A DNA stretch of 64,000 bases from Pseudisothecium myosuroides (taxonomy: Eukaryota; Streptophyta; Bryopsida; Hypnales; Lembophyllaceae), in NCBI GenBank assembly GCA_951799445.1, contig OX637296.1, forward strand, positions 5,394,001 through 5,458,000, given 5' to 3'. Both the position numbers and the translations under genes were made by a program. Below, one piece after another: positions 24,563-37,390 of the stretch; position 1 is the stretch's first letter; each line of letters begins with the position of its first letter. The notes under the pieces are model-generated. The model was not told the DNA's origin and did not search any database. It saw nothing but the letters and a program-made list of their open reading frames with translations.

Positions 24563-25225
24563 TCTATAGGAAAAAAATGGAAAAAAGGCCTGTAATTGCC
24601 CTGGGAGGAATGCAGTGTTATGGCCCGTTGTTGATTTTACGTCGCCTATTAATTTCGCCTCCTTTCCTTTCCTTTTTGCCTAATGTAGCCAGACTATCAC
24701 CTTCGTCGCTATTGCAGCACTAGCTTCTCGCTTGCCATCAACCCTCTCAGTGCCACTACGTCCGTGCTATAATTTGTGGGATTGCCTTATTCACGCCTAT
24801 CTTGAATTTGCAGTAGCCTACTCTGCAATGTCCTCGCTTCATAGGCAGCCAGTGCACCACCGAGGCTCTGGCATTCATAGCCACTCTCTCTCCTTCTACT
24901 CTAGTTTGAGATTGTTGTATCGCCACATTGATTGCTACTCTCGTTGTATTTTAATCGGAATTAGAATTCATGGTTGTGGAGGATTTGAGGGTTTAGGGCG
25001 CAACTTCACCAGACAAAATGGGTGGAGTATTTGGGTGTACTATAGTGCGCTTCAATTTGCAATTGTGACAGATAGAATCAATGTATCATTTTTCAAGATT
25101 GTTGTTCTTGTTTTCTGTGTGTTTTGTTGTTGTTTTGATTTGGTTGAGGGTGGGTTTGGTATGCGTTTTCCGAATTGGGTTCACAAGCGGGGATTTTGGG
25201 GTTCAGAGTCGGGGATTTTTCTTTG
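24563..25225. other. Region upstream of the plus-strand hAT pseudogene
   Basis: A long open frame at 24732-25466 has no recognisable domain and overlaps the start of the hAT pseudogene in another frame, so I do not call it a gene. The stretch is less AT-rich than its surroundings and could be the former promoter or leader. Confidence 0.35.
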
Positions 25226-27062
25226 GCAATGGCAAACTCTCCTTCCGCCCCTGCAGACCTTGGCGCCACGCACGCTGCAATGGCACCAACAACATTGTGC
25301 AAGAGGAGAGGCGGCAAAGAACATTGGCTCGATTAGCGCGGGAGGCAAAAGTTGCAGAGCAGAAGGCTTCAGTATCGAAGAGGTTGTTGGAAACGAAGGC
25401 GTGCAAGAGAGTGAAGAATTCAAAGACCATGCGCAGTTACCTCTCTTCCAGCTGAAACTTGCTTAATTGTGGGCCTCTATAATGCATGGCGCAAGAGGCA
25501 GATACCAACACCGACGTGGGAGGTTTGCAATCCTTGGACATGGAGACGGAGATTCTGTTGTCTTGCCCTGCCGTGGTCCACGTATCCGACAAGGAAGAAG
25601 CGTCCGAGGATGATCCTAATTTGAGCGACGACAACATGGTGGACTTAGATGACAATTTGTTTGTGGACCCACCTAGCCAAGGTGGAAAAAACGCCGGGGT
25701 GGAGATTGGGGGCTGAAGGCCACAAAAGATGCTGAAGCTTCCACAACAAGTATGTTGAAGAAGCTCAAGAAGAACTACAACTTTACTTGCAAATTTTGAT
25801 GCGATTGGGTAGCGAAGCAACCTTGGAGCTGCTACGTTGCAAAGTAGATCCAAGGCTGCAATACAAATTAAATGAGTCCCGCAGAAAAAGTATACAAATT
25901 GCTACCCTCTTTCAATTGCTTTCTAGTGGCCAACCAATGACAGAGTTTGAGTCTAGATTTGAGTTATACTAGTTTTTTGAGGTTCCCAAATTGCCTCGGA
26001 AGCACTAGGCTGATGGCTCTAGGTGGGTTATGGCAGAGCATGTGTATGACTTTGTAAAGCAAAAGATCAAATTCCTAGTATCCAATGCCACTTATATCGC
26101 TTTGTCTGCTAATGAAACAACTGCACGCGATAATAGCAATTGGATAGCAATCCTTGTTTATGTGATACAGAACTGGTCCCGAATGTCTCTACTTCTGTCT
26201 ATCCAAAAAATGGATTCTGACGATGGCATTGCAAACAAGTTGACAATTGTAATCACTAGCGCTTTGAGTTCCGGTGGTGGTTTGACTGATTTGGAGATGG
26301 CCGAGAAGCTGCTTTGCTTTGGTGCAGACGGGGTGACAAGTTTCCAAGGTCTCAAGACTGGGGTCAACGCAAATCAAGGAGAAATTTGCGCCTTTTGCTA
26401 TTGGCATTCACTGTTGTGTCCATTGGTTGAACTTGGCTACGTAGTCTCTCTCTTCCCTGATTGTCATGCACTCTATTGAAGAAGTTCTTCACATGACTCA
26501 CTCATACTTCGCTCATTCTCCAAAGAAGGCAGCTGAGTTTCGTACTTTGGCCCAGCAATTGGAGTCAAAAAGTCTGAAGTTGCTGAAGAACGTGAAGACT
26601 AGGTGGATCAGCTGCCCATTACCAATTTGCAGGCTCTTGGCAGAATACAAGGGTGTCATAGCACTCATGCTTGCAGATAAAAATGACAGAAAGTGGGGCC
26701 AGAAAGCACGGGTGAGTTCCACTATCTCATCCTTCTGCTTTTTAATTTGATACTGCTCTTGGTGATTTCTTTTGGATTCAATATTTCCGGGCTTGCTTTC
26801 ATGTGTGTTCTAGGTTATTTGGTTTGGTACTCATTCTGGCTTGGGGGAAGCCTGATGTGAAAGCTGCTTAGTATTCTTTGCTTGGTCAAGTTCTTGGGTT
26901 AGCTTTGTAGGATTTGTGGGATTGTGTAGGTGACGTTCACAGTTCTCTTCGTGAGTTTCTTTAGTGATTTTTTTGGTTCTGCACGATGTTTGAACTCTGT
27001 TGGCTTGGAGCTTTTGGGGAATGCTTTGGTGTTTGATCTTTGTTGTTTGGCGTCGTGTTTCA

Positions 27063-27897
27063 GGGTGATTGCAAGAAACACTTGTACCATTTTCCGTCAC
27101 ATGTTTAATGCAGAAGTTATTTTGTGCCATAAGTATTGCAAAAATGATTGAATGAACATGAAATTCAAAAACTAGCTTCCTATAGCAATAGAAAATGCAC
27201 TTGAATTTTTTCAATTTTTTCAAAATTAATTTGATAGGCAAAACTGAATTTTGAATATATGTCACACATGTGGTTTTGGTGGGTTTTAGTACTATTGAGT
27301 ACCTTTTTTGAAGAGTTATACCATCAAATTTGGTAGGCTAGCTCTTCTAATAGAAATACACCTTTTCGAGAGAGGGATTTCCAAAAACATTTTCCAAGTG
27401 TGTTTTATATTGGCCTAAAGTATGCTATATTCAAGTTGAATTTATGTTGAATTCAAAATGTTTTTTTAGTTCTAACTTTAATCTTCCTGCTTTGCTCTTA
27501 GTCGGCAACAATGGCCATTTTTAAAATAAAATTTTCAAACTCATTTTCTAATTTTCAAAAATAGAAACATGAAAGTCTCATTTTCTAGTATAAATTGTAG
27601 GATGGGGCTCAAAATAGTACTTCAGGGTATACAAAAAGACTCAATAGTATTGCTAGGGCTCGTAATACCTTCTATTTGCCAATGTAAATTGTTTCTAATG
27701 GAAAATTAAGTATTTCCATGCATTTTTGTCATGAACATCACATGTTGTCAGAATAGTAAATTTGAAATTCAATTGACCATTCAAATTTTAGGTTCCCTGC
27801 CTTTAATAGTACTAAAGGTGATTCAAAGTCCAAAAAGTCCAAAAAGTCCAAAAATGCAAAACACAACAAATAGTACAAGTGTTTCTTGCAATCACCC
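27063..27897. mobile_element. GGGTGATTGC-family element in hAT intron 1, duplication TTCA
   Basis: Left end GGGTGATTGCAAGAAACACT and the inverted right end GGGTGATTGCAAGAAACACT are identical over at least 20 bp. TTCA flanks both (27059-27062 and 27898-27901). It is 835 bp and non-coding. This is the best preserved copy and defines the family ends. It lies within the first intron of the hAT pseudogene. Confidence 0.9.
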
Positions 27898-28417
27898 TTC
27901 AGCTTTCTTGTTTGTGCTTTGTTTTTACTCTGAATTTGTGGGATTCCTTTGAGTGCAGGCTAATTTAGCTATACTCCTGGATCCATATGTGTTGCTTGGT
28001 TTGTTGGCACTCCTTCTGATGTTGGAGGAAGTCGATATTTTGATCCAATGGGCTCAAAGGCAAGATGCCTTCATCTGTGACTTTGTTGGAGCCTTAGGCA
28101 CCTGTGTGAACAAGTTGTTACATTTTACCTGAATGCGGACACCGCCTTCTATAAGGACGAGTTTCATGTCTATAACCAAGTTCTGCAATGTTCTCACAAG
28201 TCGATCCTCATGAAGTGGGAGGCAAATCTTAATTTGCCTTACAAAACTTGGCGTTTGTAGCGGGCAGAGAGACATATATATCATGCCCTCCACAATGGTG
28301 CCATGGTGCATCGGGAGGGATTTGCGGCCATTACTGCCACTGTGCAGAATGATTGCTAAGGTGAGTGCAACTGGCTTTGTGCACTTGAATTGTTTAGTTT
28401 ATGGAATGTTTTCTTTG

Positions 28418-28981
28418 CTCGGGGGGGTCACTTAGAGTGTCCATTAGAAAACACGTGCGAACAAAACTTTGGACCCCCTATATTATATCCTAAAATTTAA
28501 ATAAAATGAAATAAAAAAATATGACTAGATTTTCCTACTTCAAAAGTTTATGTTTTGAATTATTGATATTTTTATTTGTTAATGATAATTAGTTACAAAT
28601 TTTTGAAGTAATTAGATACACTGTACAACTGAAAAATAACTTTCATACCCCTATATTATATCCTAAAAAATTGTCTAAAAAATGAACAAAAAATTCCTAA
28701 AAATAGCTCTCTATTGAAAGTTCATTTTGAGTTGAGTATTGATGCAATGGTCATCTAAATGTGATCTCTATAAATATTTGAGTTGAAAAACATGCCGTTT
28801 TAGGCCATTTTCAACCTCTTGTACAAATCATTTCAACTATTAGTTTAGTTTGAAATTTTGGCAATAGAAACCTATAGTCATTATTAAGCAACCCTCAAAA
28901 TTTTAAGTTGAAATTATAGTTCATTAGAAACCACTTGTTCGCACGTGGTTTGTAGTAAAATACTAGGTGCCCCCCCCCGAG
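28418..28981. mobile_element. hAT-like MITE in hAT intron 2, duplication TTTCTTTG
   Basis: Left end CTCGGGGGGGTCACTTAG and inverted right end CTCGGGGGGGGGCACCTAG match, with a second inverted block ACGTGCGAACAA just inside both. TTTCTTTG flanks both ends exactly (28410-28417 and 28982-28989). It is 564 bp with no ORF. A non-autonomous element of probable hAT type has landed in the intron of a decayed hAT transposase. Whether that transposase ever moved this family is unknown. Confidence 0.9.
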
Positions 28982-29650
28982 TTTCTTTGAATTCCCCTGC
29001 TTGACTAAGTTGTTGTTTTTATTTTTTGACAGAGGCTGCAAAGAAGATCATGGACAAAATGGCAACGAGATTCCTTGATCACAGGTTGATGGATGCATAG
29101 GGAGTTGTTTACCCGCACTATTGGGCGCAAGGGGATTGTTCCACCACCTTTCAAAAGCATATAGACATCATAATCAACTTTTATGGAGAGCCGAATCGGA
29201 TTGGGGAGGATGACAGCAAACAATTTGTATCCGCCGTGCTAGTTAAGTTTTTCATGGAGTCAAAGCAACCTCTTTTTAAAATTGCCATGATTGCCAATGC
29301 TTAGAAGACTATAGAACTGCCTCTACTATACACTCCTACACATCAGCTGATGAACCCTTTAACTAAGCTGTGGCGAGTATTGGATGCAAACTCCGCACTT
29401 GGCCAAAACTTTGGAGAATATATAAAATTGGCGCAAATCGCTATGGTTCATGTTATTGGAAGTGTGGAAGATGGACGAACTTTCTCCGCCTTATCTTTTC
29501 TATAGGACAGGCTCCAAAACAGATTGGACTAGCACCTTAGCGTGGTGGTAGGCATGCAATGCCAGAACGTGTATACTCTACAAAGCTTCCCATACGGCGA
29601 TTATTTTAGACAGTGGCTGGTGGACACTGTGCGCTAGCAATATGCACTAA

Positions 29651-30263
29651 CCGCCTGATGTAGTGTAGATGCAGGATGTAGTGCCATTTCAACAGCCACG
29701 TGATTAGCAAGCATTTCATGCTCCAAGCAGGTGATAGAGCAGGCAGGTCGTAGAATTCAAAATGCACCTCACTTTCTCTTGCAACTCAGTTTTCCTTCAC
29801 ACTCCAAGGAATGTCCTCACTATGGTGTATTGGTTTCATGGAACACGTCTTTCCTTTCTTGTTTGTTGTCAATTTATGTTGTCTACTTGATTTTTGGGGC
29901 TGCCTGCAGATGGATCGATGAGTGTAAGTGTGTGACTGAAGAGTTCTTCTTGCGTGGTATAGAGATTCACTAGCTCAAGTAAAGTACCCTCCTCATTCGA
30001 GAAGTTTGATGTTGTTGTCATCACGTCAATCGTTCAATTGTGGTACTATTCCGATCATTAGAAGCACCAAATACTCCTGTCGTTGTGATCAATGGTTGCA
30101 TTTACTTGTGAAATTGTCAAGTGCATGTTTTGCTATCTTGCATTGCTTGTAATTCTCTGTCCATTCTATTTGTTTTCTAACTTAGGCATCGGAGTGTGCC
30201 ACTTTGTTGGTTGTAGGTGACATGATAGTGTTTGAGTTCAAGAAAAATACTTGATGTAAACAT
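29651..30263. other. Region after the hAT pseudogene
   Basis: No clear gene. An 80-codon ORF at 29731-29973 shows no recognisable motif and is probably chance. The stretch may be the 3' UTR or last part of the hAT element. Confidence 0.35.
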
Positions 30264-31905
30264 TAGAGAAAATTTCAGGCCTCCGGAGGGTTGCTCCACA
30301 GGCCTCTGAGAGTCCGAGGTACCCTGAAATTTGCTTTTTTTTTGCTGAAAAATCCGTTTTTCCTCTATTCCCGCCCACTTGAAATTGCAGTGGCAGTGGC
30401 ATGGGAACCGAGTTTTACAAGTAATTTTTTTTTTTTTTTTTAATCTTAAAAAAATTATTTTAAAAAAAAATCTCGTTTCTGGAACATCCTCTTTTGAAGG
30501 CATCAATCTACTAGTTTCCAATCTTTTACTCTCATTTCTAATGAATAGAATAGCTTCAAATCCTTAGCTGTATTGATCAGCTTCTCTCGATTTATCATCT
30601 AATGCTCAGAATAGGTTAATCAATGAGCATATCAGTTTGACAAGGCTAAGCTAAGCATACAGCATATAGTTTTCAAAAGTAAAACTCACCATACAGCATG
30701 TTTTGCAGTAAAGCTAAGCATTCTACCTATTTTGATTCAAGTGTTAAGGCACATACATTGACACGTAGTAAAGTATAGAATATGTAAACGCATCAATAAT
30801 CTATATAAAGTCTCTAGGTGCATATGCTATCAAAGTGGAATGTTTGGTATGCAAATTTGTCTATTTTTTGTGCAAAACTTTGAGAGGTATAGGGCCTCAC
30901 ATGTGTCCATCCCAAGAACACACTACAACAATTTATGAGGTTAGTGAGGATACAACAAGTGTTTGCAGTCCTAATACGCGTGTTCTTTCACTCAAAGTAG
31001 AAAAACAAAAAACATTCAAAGCAACACCATGAAATTTCCACAAAGCAAATTTAATAAACCTATGTGCTGCATGATTGTTGCAAAGTAGCCATGTTTCCCT
31101 GAGCAAGTTCCATAGCAGTTTCGACTAAGCAGATAAGTTCTGAAAGCACTGTCGAACTATCTACTCCACACTTATCCACAGCTCAAAGGAATACTCAGAG
31201 AGCTCAAATTGAGTTAGATCCACTAGTGTTCAGTTGCCATGACCGATTTCAAATGAAGCGATCTAAAGTTTGGCAAATAGCAATCACTTTCTTGTGTGCA
31301 GAAAAATAAAATCTCACCGCGCTAGGTGCTATAGTGATTGCCAACTATACCAAGGTGTACAGTAACGGCTTGGTGGCCGCCTAGTTACTGTTCGTTTGAT
31401 TACTCAATTAGTTGGCTTGTTAGAAAGCCTCCTGTTGTAAAGGGTCGGGATCTGCTTGATCTCCATGCATGCCCATTAACCCAAATAGAATTAATAATTC
31501 TATGATTTGGCAGCTTGTTAGCCTGACAAATCTTAATTAGGGATTGTAATTGCTTAGTAATAAACATAGTGTGGTTAGGTAATCACCACATGTTATAATC
31601 GTGGTGTTACAGAACTTTTACTGCATCATGGGATATGGGATTAACATAATCCTCAAAGCTATATATAATATTAGTTCAAGGCAACATATTTATAATATTA
31701 TAAGCATAAATATAAATATAAGTGACGAATACATGGCTGATTTCTAGTTTTAGAATACGAAAGCTAGAAAAAAAGAAAAAAAGAAAAATTCGCAGTCAAC
31801 CAAGTTGATTGCTCACTGCAACAGTTAGCTGGAGTGACAAACCAAGCTTTTTAATAGTTTGGTTTGTCACTCTGGAGCAGCCCTCCTGAGGGCTGAAAAT
31901 TCCTT
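30264..31905. repeat. Possible transposon with GGCCTC/GGGCTGCTCC inverted ends
   Basis: The left end reads CATTAGAGAAAATTTCAGGC then CTCCGGAGGGTTGCTCCA. The inverted right end reads CATTAAAGGAATTTTCAGCC then CTCAGGAGGGCTGCTCCA. The similarity supports an inverted repeat pair about 1.6 kb apart, but no target duplication was found. A separate hairpin (GAGTGACAAACCAA ... TTGGTTTGTCACTC) lies at about 31833-31873. Confidence 0.45.
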
Positions 31906-34900
31906 TAATGATTTTTTTGCTACAATCCCACTAATAGACTGCAAACGCGTAATTCAATTGTAGTAGTGTGTCTTACATTAGTATCTGCATTTGCAAATGT
32001 GAAGTTTTCAAGCCATTTCCTACCGTTGTACTAAAATCAAGCATTGGAGTGCTTGTGTTTGTTTTGCAGGTCCTGTTTTGTTAACTGCAGAGTTAGGAGA
32101 AGTAGCAACGTTTTTTTATTTTAGTTTTCACTTCAAATTTCACTTTCTTCCAAATTTGTTTCATTTCCTATTTCAATGAAATTGCCATTTTTGTGCTAGA
32201 CGTTTGCATGATGTTGCTCAAATGTCTCCTAAATCTTGCAATAATAGGGAAAAAAAAAGCGTAACGTAATTCTAGGCTGCGCTTATAATAGCCCAAATTT
32301 CACCAAACTCGATTCCCTAGTTGCCAGGACTTATGTCACTCACATTTGAAAAGCAGCCCACTGTTGACAAATCCAAAGCCAAATATTCCGTGTGTTGCCA
32401 GTGACTTTGAGACAAAAACGCCACATTAAACACAACAAACGCCAAAGGACCTGTCCATACCTCAACTACGGCGAGAAAGAAGCATCCACCACCAAATGAA
32501 AATAAAAACACTGCTTTTAAATGATGGGTGTGTATATGATTGAGTATACCACTTTTCTAAGAAATAATTTTATTTCAGCATGACTTTTGGCATTGCAAGC
32601 CACATTGTAGATAATCATCTATACCATTGTAGCAATAAATTTGAACATACATTCTCAACTCGAATGCAAAGACAACTGTGTAATTATTTAGAAGGTTTCT
32701 TCTTTAAATAAAGAGCTAATATTGGACTTTTAAAGTTGTAGTTGAATTTTGAAAATTCCATATTGCATTGTGTAAGAGTCTTTTTAACAAAGAGAATATT
32801 TTCGTTATTGTATAATTAGTGACTCATCATGTGTTGTAATGTAGATTGAGGTGCCTAGAAATTAAATTTTTTTATTTGATATAATTGATTTTAAAATAGT
32901 AATTAAAGACTTTTGAAGGGGCTAAATTGAATCATATTTTCAAAAGTCCTTTGAAGAGTGAAAGCAATGTGTTTTTTCCCAAAAAATTTGGAGTCCTAAA
33001 TGTTACTAGAAATTGCAAATGGGTTTAAAATCAACATTGAAGATTGGATCAATTTTGAACCATTGGCATTTTCAAGATTTAGGGTACCAAGATAAGTGGA
33101 TGTCATCACTAAGCATTTTTGGCAGGACACATTGTAGGATTCTAAAAGGATACTACGGTCAAACCACACTCAAAGGTACCACTGGGATAATTTTGCTAGG
33201 ACTAGGTCTAGAGTCCTTTTCTGAACTTTTAAAGCTACAAATTACTTTGATGTTGTCATTTTAAAAAAAAAAATTATGGATGAATAGTATTGCAATACGT
33301 TTCTTTAATAAGTTGGAATTTTTTTTTATGGGTAAAATCCTTAAAAAGAAATAAATCACCAATTTTAAGGCTAAATTTAGTGTTTTTTTTATAATATAGC
33401 ACTTTAAAAGGATATTTTTATCCAATTTTTTAATACTTTTCAAGCATACAACTATTAAAAAGGATTTTTAGTGATTAAATCTTAAACACAAAAGAGTATA
33501 ATATTTTAGTTAATTAATTGATTATTGATAAATTGTTGATTTATTCTAAAACCAAAATTAAACATTCAATTCCAAAAATAGCTTATGTAGCGCCCTTGAT
33601 GTAAATAATATATACATTTTTTGTTTTGATACAATCATCATTTGGATTATTTTATATATTAAAATAGACGTTAACATATTTTTACTTTTGAATATTATAG
33701 GAAATAGAAAAATATTCAAATTGTAGCAAAAGATTTCTTTTTTATTATATCATATGATTATATATATATACACACACATGATATTTTTGGATTCAATCAC
33801 ATCGTTATTCATTAGAAATTAGACTCTTTTTTATCTGTTGAAAAACTTGACAGGCTGACAATTGAACTTCAATTGGAACTTTAGTAAAGAACTTTTGTTT
33901 TTATGATGAATAAAAAACCATTAATCTTAATATGACTTGAAGTACTAGTCAAAAAGGACTAGACTACCTATAATTAATAGATTAGCTTTGAAAAACAATA
34001 GCTAGAAAGAAGTTACACTACAAATTTTAGTGGGTCTAACCCCTTTTTTGGTACCTTGAGTGTGGTTTGACCCACTTTCCAATACTTATCCTACACCACC
34101 ATGTGTCTTTTTCTAGAATCTTGTGAGCACTTTTCCTTATGCAAAGTTTTTCTAGCTAGCCTTATAGTTAGTTACATGGATCTGGACTTCTGCCACATTG
34201 GTCCATTCAACCATGCACACATCATGATAATATGAGCACATTATTCTTATCAACATGATTGAAATGATCTTAAAAATAAATATGAAGCAACTTTTGTAGG
34301 AGGGACCAACTCAAAAATGAAAGTATATGACTTTCTATAAGATTTTAGTATAAGAGGACAACTAGCCTAAAAAACCAGGAACACAATGAGAGAATGTGAC
34401 TTCCTTTGAAGTGAATGACCTTATTTTTCAATCAAATTTAATGTTTTTTGTAAATTAAATTGTTATTGTAGTGATTTCGAGTTGTTAATTTGTTTTAATT
34501 ATCAGTGTTGGTATTTGTCACAATTCATTGTCTACTGCAAATTATGTATTGTTGTTGATTGTTATACTATTGTATTGACGTGAAAATTTTATTGTAAAAT
34601 GAATGTTGGAGCTTTAAACTTTGATGGTCTAAATGCCTTGGTGGAGGTAATTAAAATATTATAATTTACCTACAAAGTGTGATGAAGGTGAAATGCAAAA
34701 TATGTGAGGAAGTGATTTATGTTGTAGTTTTGTATAGATTATTGTATAAGTTATCTTGTATGCATGATTGATATATTAAGTCCCATTAAATTGAATATTA
34801 CTACAAACTACAAACTAAACAATTACCAAAACTACCAAATTGGAGCGCACAACTTACTACTAGAATTTAACTCAACAAAGCAATCACTACCACAATCAGG

Positions 34901-34950
34901 GTTGTTAGGACGTCCAGAGTCCTGGGACGTCCCGTGACATTCAGTTTTTT
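31906..34950. other. AT-rich non-coding region with an inverted-repeat pair
   Basis: The phrase GGTCAAACCACACTCAAAGG continuing into TACCA near 33159-33182 recurs inverted near 34049-34075, with further matching sequence outward (GACACATTGTAGGAT / complement of TCCTACACCACCATGTGTC). This suggests a fold-back element of about 1 kb. Runs of TA/CA dinucleotides occur near 33760-33777. No gene is seen. Confidence 0.4.
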
Positions 34951-34959
34951 AAAATTTAC

Positions 34960-35185
34960 CGGCCGGTAAATAAGCCGTCCGACCGCGCGTTGGCTCGTCG
35001 GCCGTGTGGGCAACCGCGCATCGGCCGTCTGCTCGACCGCCCGTTGGCTGCGTCGAGCCGACCGCGGTCCCGACTGCACACCCGCCCGAGCGTGGACGAC
35101 CGACCATCGGCCCCATCGCGCCCGACCTCGCCGTCTGCTGGAACACGGCCGATCTCGACCCCGATTCCGTTCATCCCAGCCGTCC
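34960..35185. repeat. GC-rich CGACCG/CGGTCGG tract 1 (orphan)
   Basis: About 220 bp of strongly GC-rich DNA made of CGACCG, CGGCCG and related words stands in otherwise AT-rich sequence. Open frames on both strands are composition artefacts, rich in Arg, Pro and Ala. Unlike the other four tracts, no ORF with a coding look starts within 300 bp on either side. Confidence 0.8.
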
Positions 35186-35244
35186 TTGAATCCCACTAAT
35201 TTGAATTTAGGGTTACTAAAATATAATATGATTTTCTAGTGTTT

Positions 35245-35245
<1 letters not shown>

Positions 35246-35316
<71 letters not shown>
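35246..35316. repeat. Compound microsatellite A(33)(TA)n
   Basis: A run of 33 A is followed directly by about 19 TA repeats. It lies about 60 bp after GC tract 1 and could be the decayed tail of an inserted sequence. Confidence 0.9.
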
Positions 35317-35322
<6 letters not shown>

Positions 35323-37390
35323 GGATGTCTATCCCTGAAGCTTTAATTTATTGAACTTGCGCTTATAATGAAACAAATATGAACAATTTAAGTTTATTGA
35401 ACAATCTAAGACTTTCATTCCAAGAAATAGTCATAGGATTCAAGTTTTAATGCAATTTCTACAGCTTTCAAATAATAATTGTTTCACATGGTTGAATTAG
35501 ATTGCTCAAGCAACCTCACCATTACAACTTCCGTATATTGTATTTTAATTCTATGTTAAAATCTTTTTATGGTTTCATTTATTTTACATCCTTCCATCAT
35601 TTTTTTGTTTATCAATTTTTAATGAATGAAAATAGAATTTTGAGATCCTCAATTTCTTTTTTTTGCGTTCGGAATTGAAATATTCAGCTAAAAATAGTTT
35701 TAACATCAAATGAAATTGAACAATATTTCTGAGGTGAAACATGTATTAGGAATTTATTTATTTATTTTTACGTCTTTTTTTTGGTTGGATACTTCGATTC
35801 ATTCATTGGTGTCTATTATTCCTTCATTTTTTATTTCTTTTAATTTTAAATTTATAATCAATTTATTTTTATTTTTTCCTTTATAGTCAACTTTTTGTTT
35901 CGACAGTATTCCATCTTTGTTTTCTGAAACCATTTACCTATCTCTTTACACCCTTCTTTGGGGGATTTGGGAGACACAAGTTTGGTATGATTTTTAGTTG
36001 GTTTAGGGTGAGTTTAGGGTTCGCCCTATTTATTTTTAAAACACACTTTCGTCATTGCGAATTTCTTTTTTCACATCCATTTTTTGGGGGGGTACAACCC
36101 TTTGTTGTTTTAAAATTTTTACTTCTAACACCTTATAATTTTCTTGGGGTGGAGACAGTTTGATTGGCATGAATTTCTTTTCTTTAAATGTGGACAAACT
36201 CTATTTTGATTTTAAAATGTTTTTGTCTATGTTTTCACCAAAATTGATTTGACAGTACAATTTGTAATACAAGTACCCATTTCCAAGAAAAAAAACTTTT
36301 TGAATAAATGTAACCGTAGGATTTACAAAAGTGTTGACTTTAGAATACGTGGTATAAATTTCACAATTTCTCACCATGAGGATTGCAAGACCAGGTGCAA
36401 GACATTAGTGTTCGAATTGACGATAAACCTTTTCTATCCCTTCCAAAAAACAAACACCTGCCCTTGATGTGAAATTGATGTAAAATTGATGTAAAATTGT
36501 GAAATGTGAATTCATTATTTCACACTGTATTTTCTGTGCCTTGAGGGAGGATTGTTTGGTTCTTGAGATATTCTACTTTTCTTTGTACAGTGTACACCCT
36601 TTGTTCTGTGGAACGGGGGTCGGGGGGGAAACACTTTTGTTCATACGTATTTTTTGGAAAGGGTAGAATTCTTTCATTGGTACGTATTTTTGTTGGAGGG
36701 GGGGACACTAGCGTAGTACACTTCCATTTTTTTGGAAAAACCTCTTTGGCTATTATAAATTTCTTATCTAACGTCCATTTCCCTGTGGGCACAATTCTTT
36801 TGTTCTTCGAACATTTTGTTTTTTCTTCACAACCTTTGTGAAACAAATGATAAGTTCATAGTTTCATAGTTTCATTGGTATGAAACAAAATTATTTAATT
36901 TCCACTGGTAATTTAATAAGTGTGTTCATTCATTTTTATAGGTATGGATTGGAAATATCAATTATGCAAAAAAACTAATACTCCTGAGTTCTACCAAAAC
37001 AGGGATCGGATAGAAGATTTGCACTTGTATTTTCAAGAATTATATTCATAGCCCAAATTATATGTAAGGGTGGGTTTATGGTGGCATTCTTCTCCTTTCA
37101 TGATTTTCTTTGTTATGCAATCTTGCCAACACAACATACATGAAGAAAAAGTACTCCGTTTCTCATCCAAACATGCCTTACGCTTAATATAGCACAAACT
37201 TGTAGTCATTACAATTTCAAAAACACCCAACAATTCAAAACGTATATCCAATTTCACATACATTGGTATACATTGTTGGAGCACATACACTACTCATTGC
37301 TTACACGTAAATCCTCACCTCCGTATTCATGTACTACTTCTACAGTTCTATATACTATGGTAAGCCGATACATCAGTAGTATACTTGTAT
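35317..37390. other. AT-rich region with a degenerate TTAA-element fragment
   Basis: Positions about 36225-36475 contain 'gttttcacc', 'aatacaagtacc', 'atgtaaccgtaggat' and 'caccatgaggattgcaag', the same order as in the elements at 6238 and 21315. This is a diverged fragment of that family. The remainder shows no gene. T- and G-run phrases near 36090 and 36605-36705 repeat irregularly. Confidence 0.5.

Larger units (their letters stand above)
25226..29650 (+). pseudogene. hAT-type transposase pseudogene with two introns
   Basis: Recognisable blocks in order: a basic, Ala/Arg-rich N-terminus (from about 25229) and acidic segment; KVDPRLQYKLNESRRKS and SGQPMTEFESRFELY (25840-25970); AEHVYDFVKQKIKFLVSNA, NETTARDNSNWIAI and LLCFGADGVTSFQG (26030-26360); HSYFAHSPKKAAEF and LKNVKTRWISCPL (26490-26620). 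After intron 1 come YVLLGLLALLLMLEEVD and RQDAFICDFVGAL. After intron 2 come GVVYPHYWAQGD, TKLWRVLDANSALG, and the hAT dimerisation-like GSVEDGRTFSALSFL and YTLQSFPYGDYFRQW. Introns inferred: 26712-27958 and 28361-29032, both GT-AG and rejoining the sequence. Numerous stops and a frameshift near 26385 show it is inactive. Family by motif memory. Confidence 0.8.

Noticed and set aside
24732..25466. 244-codon ORF
   Set aside because: No recognisable domain, mixed composition, and it overlaps the N-terminal part of the hAT pseudogene in another frame.
34867..35239. Open frames on both strands through GC tract 1, and likewise through tracts 2-5
   Set aside because: Arg/Pro/Ala-rich frames open on both strands at once reflect GC composition and lack of AT-rich stops; no motif is present.
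36600..36625. Further CTCGGGGG-type element end (G-run with TCGGGGGGG)
   Set aside because: No partner end or 8-bp duplication could be found nearby.
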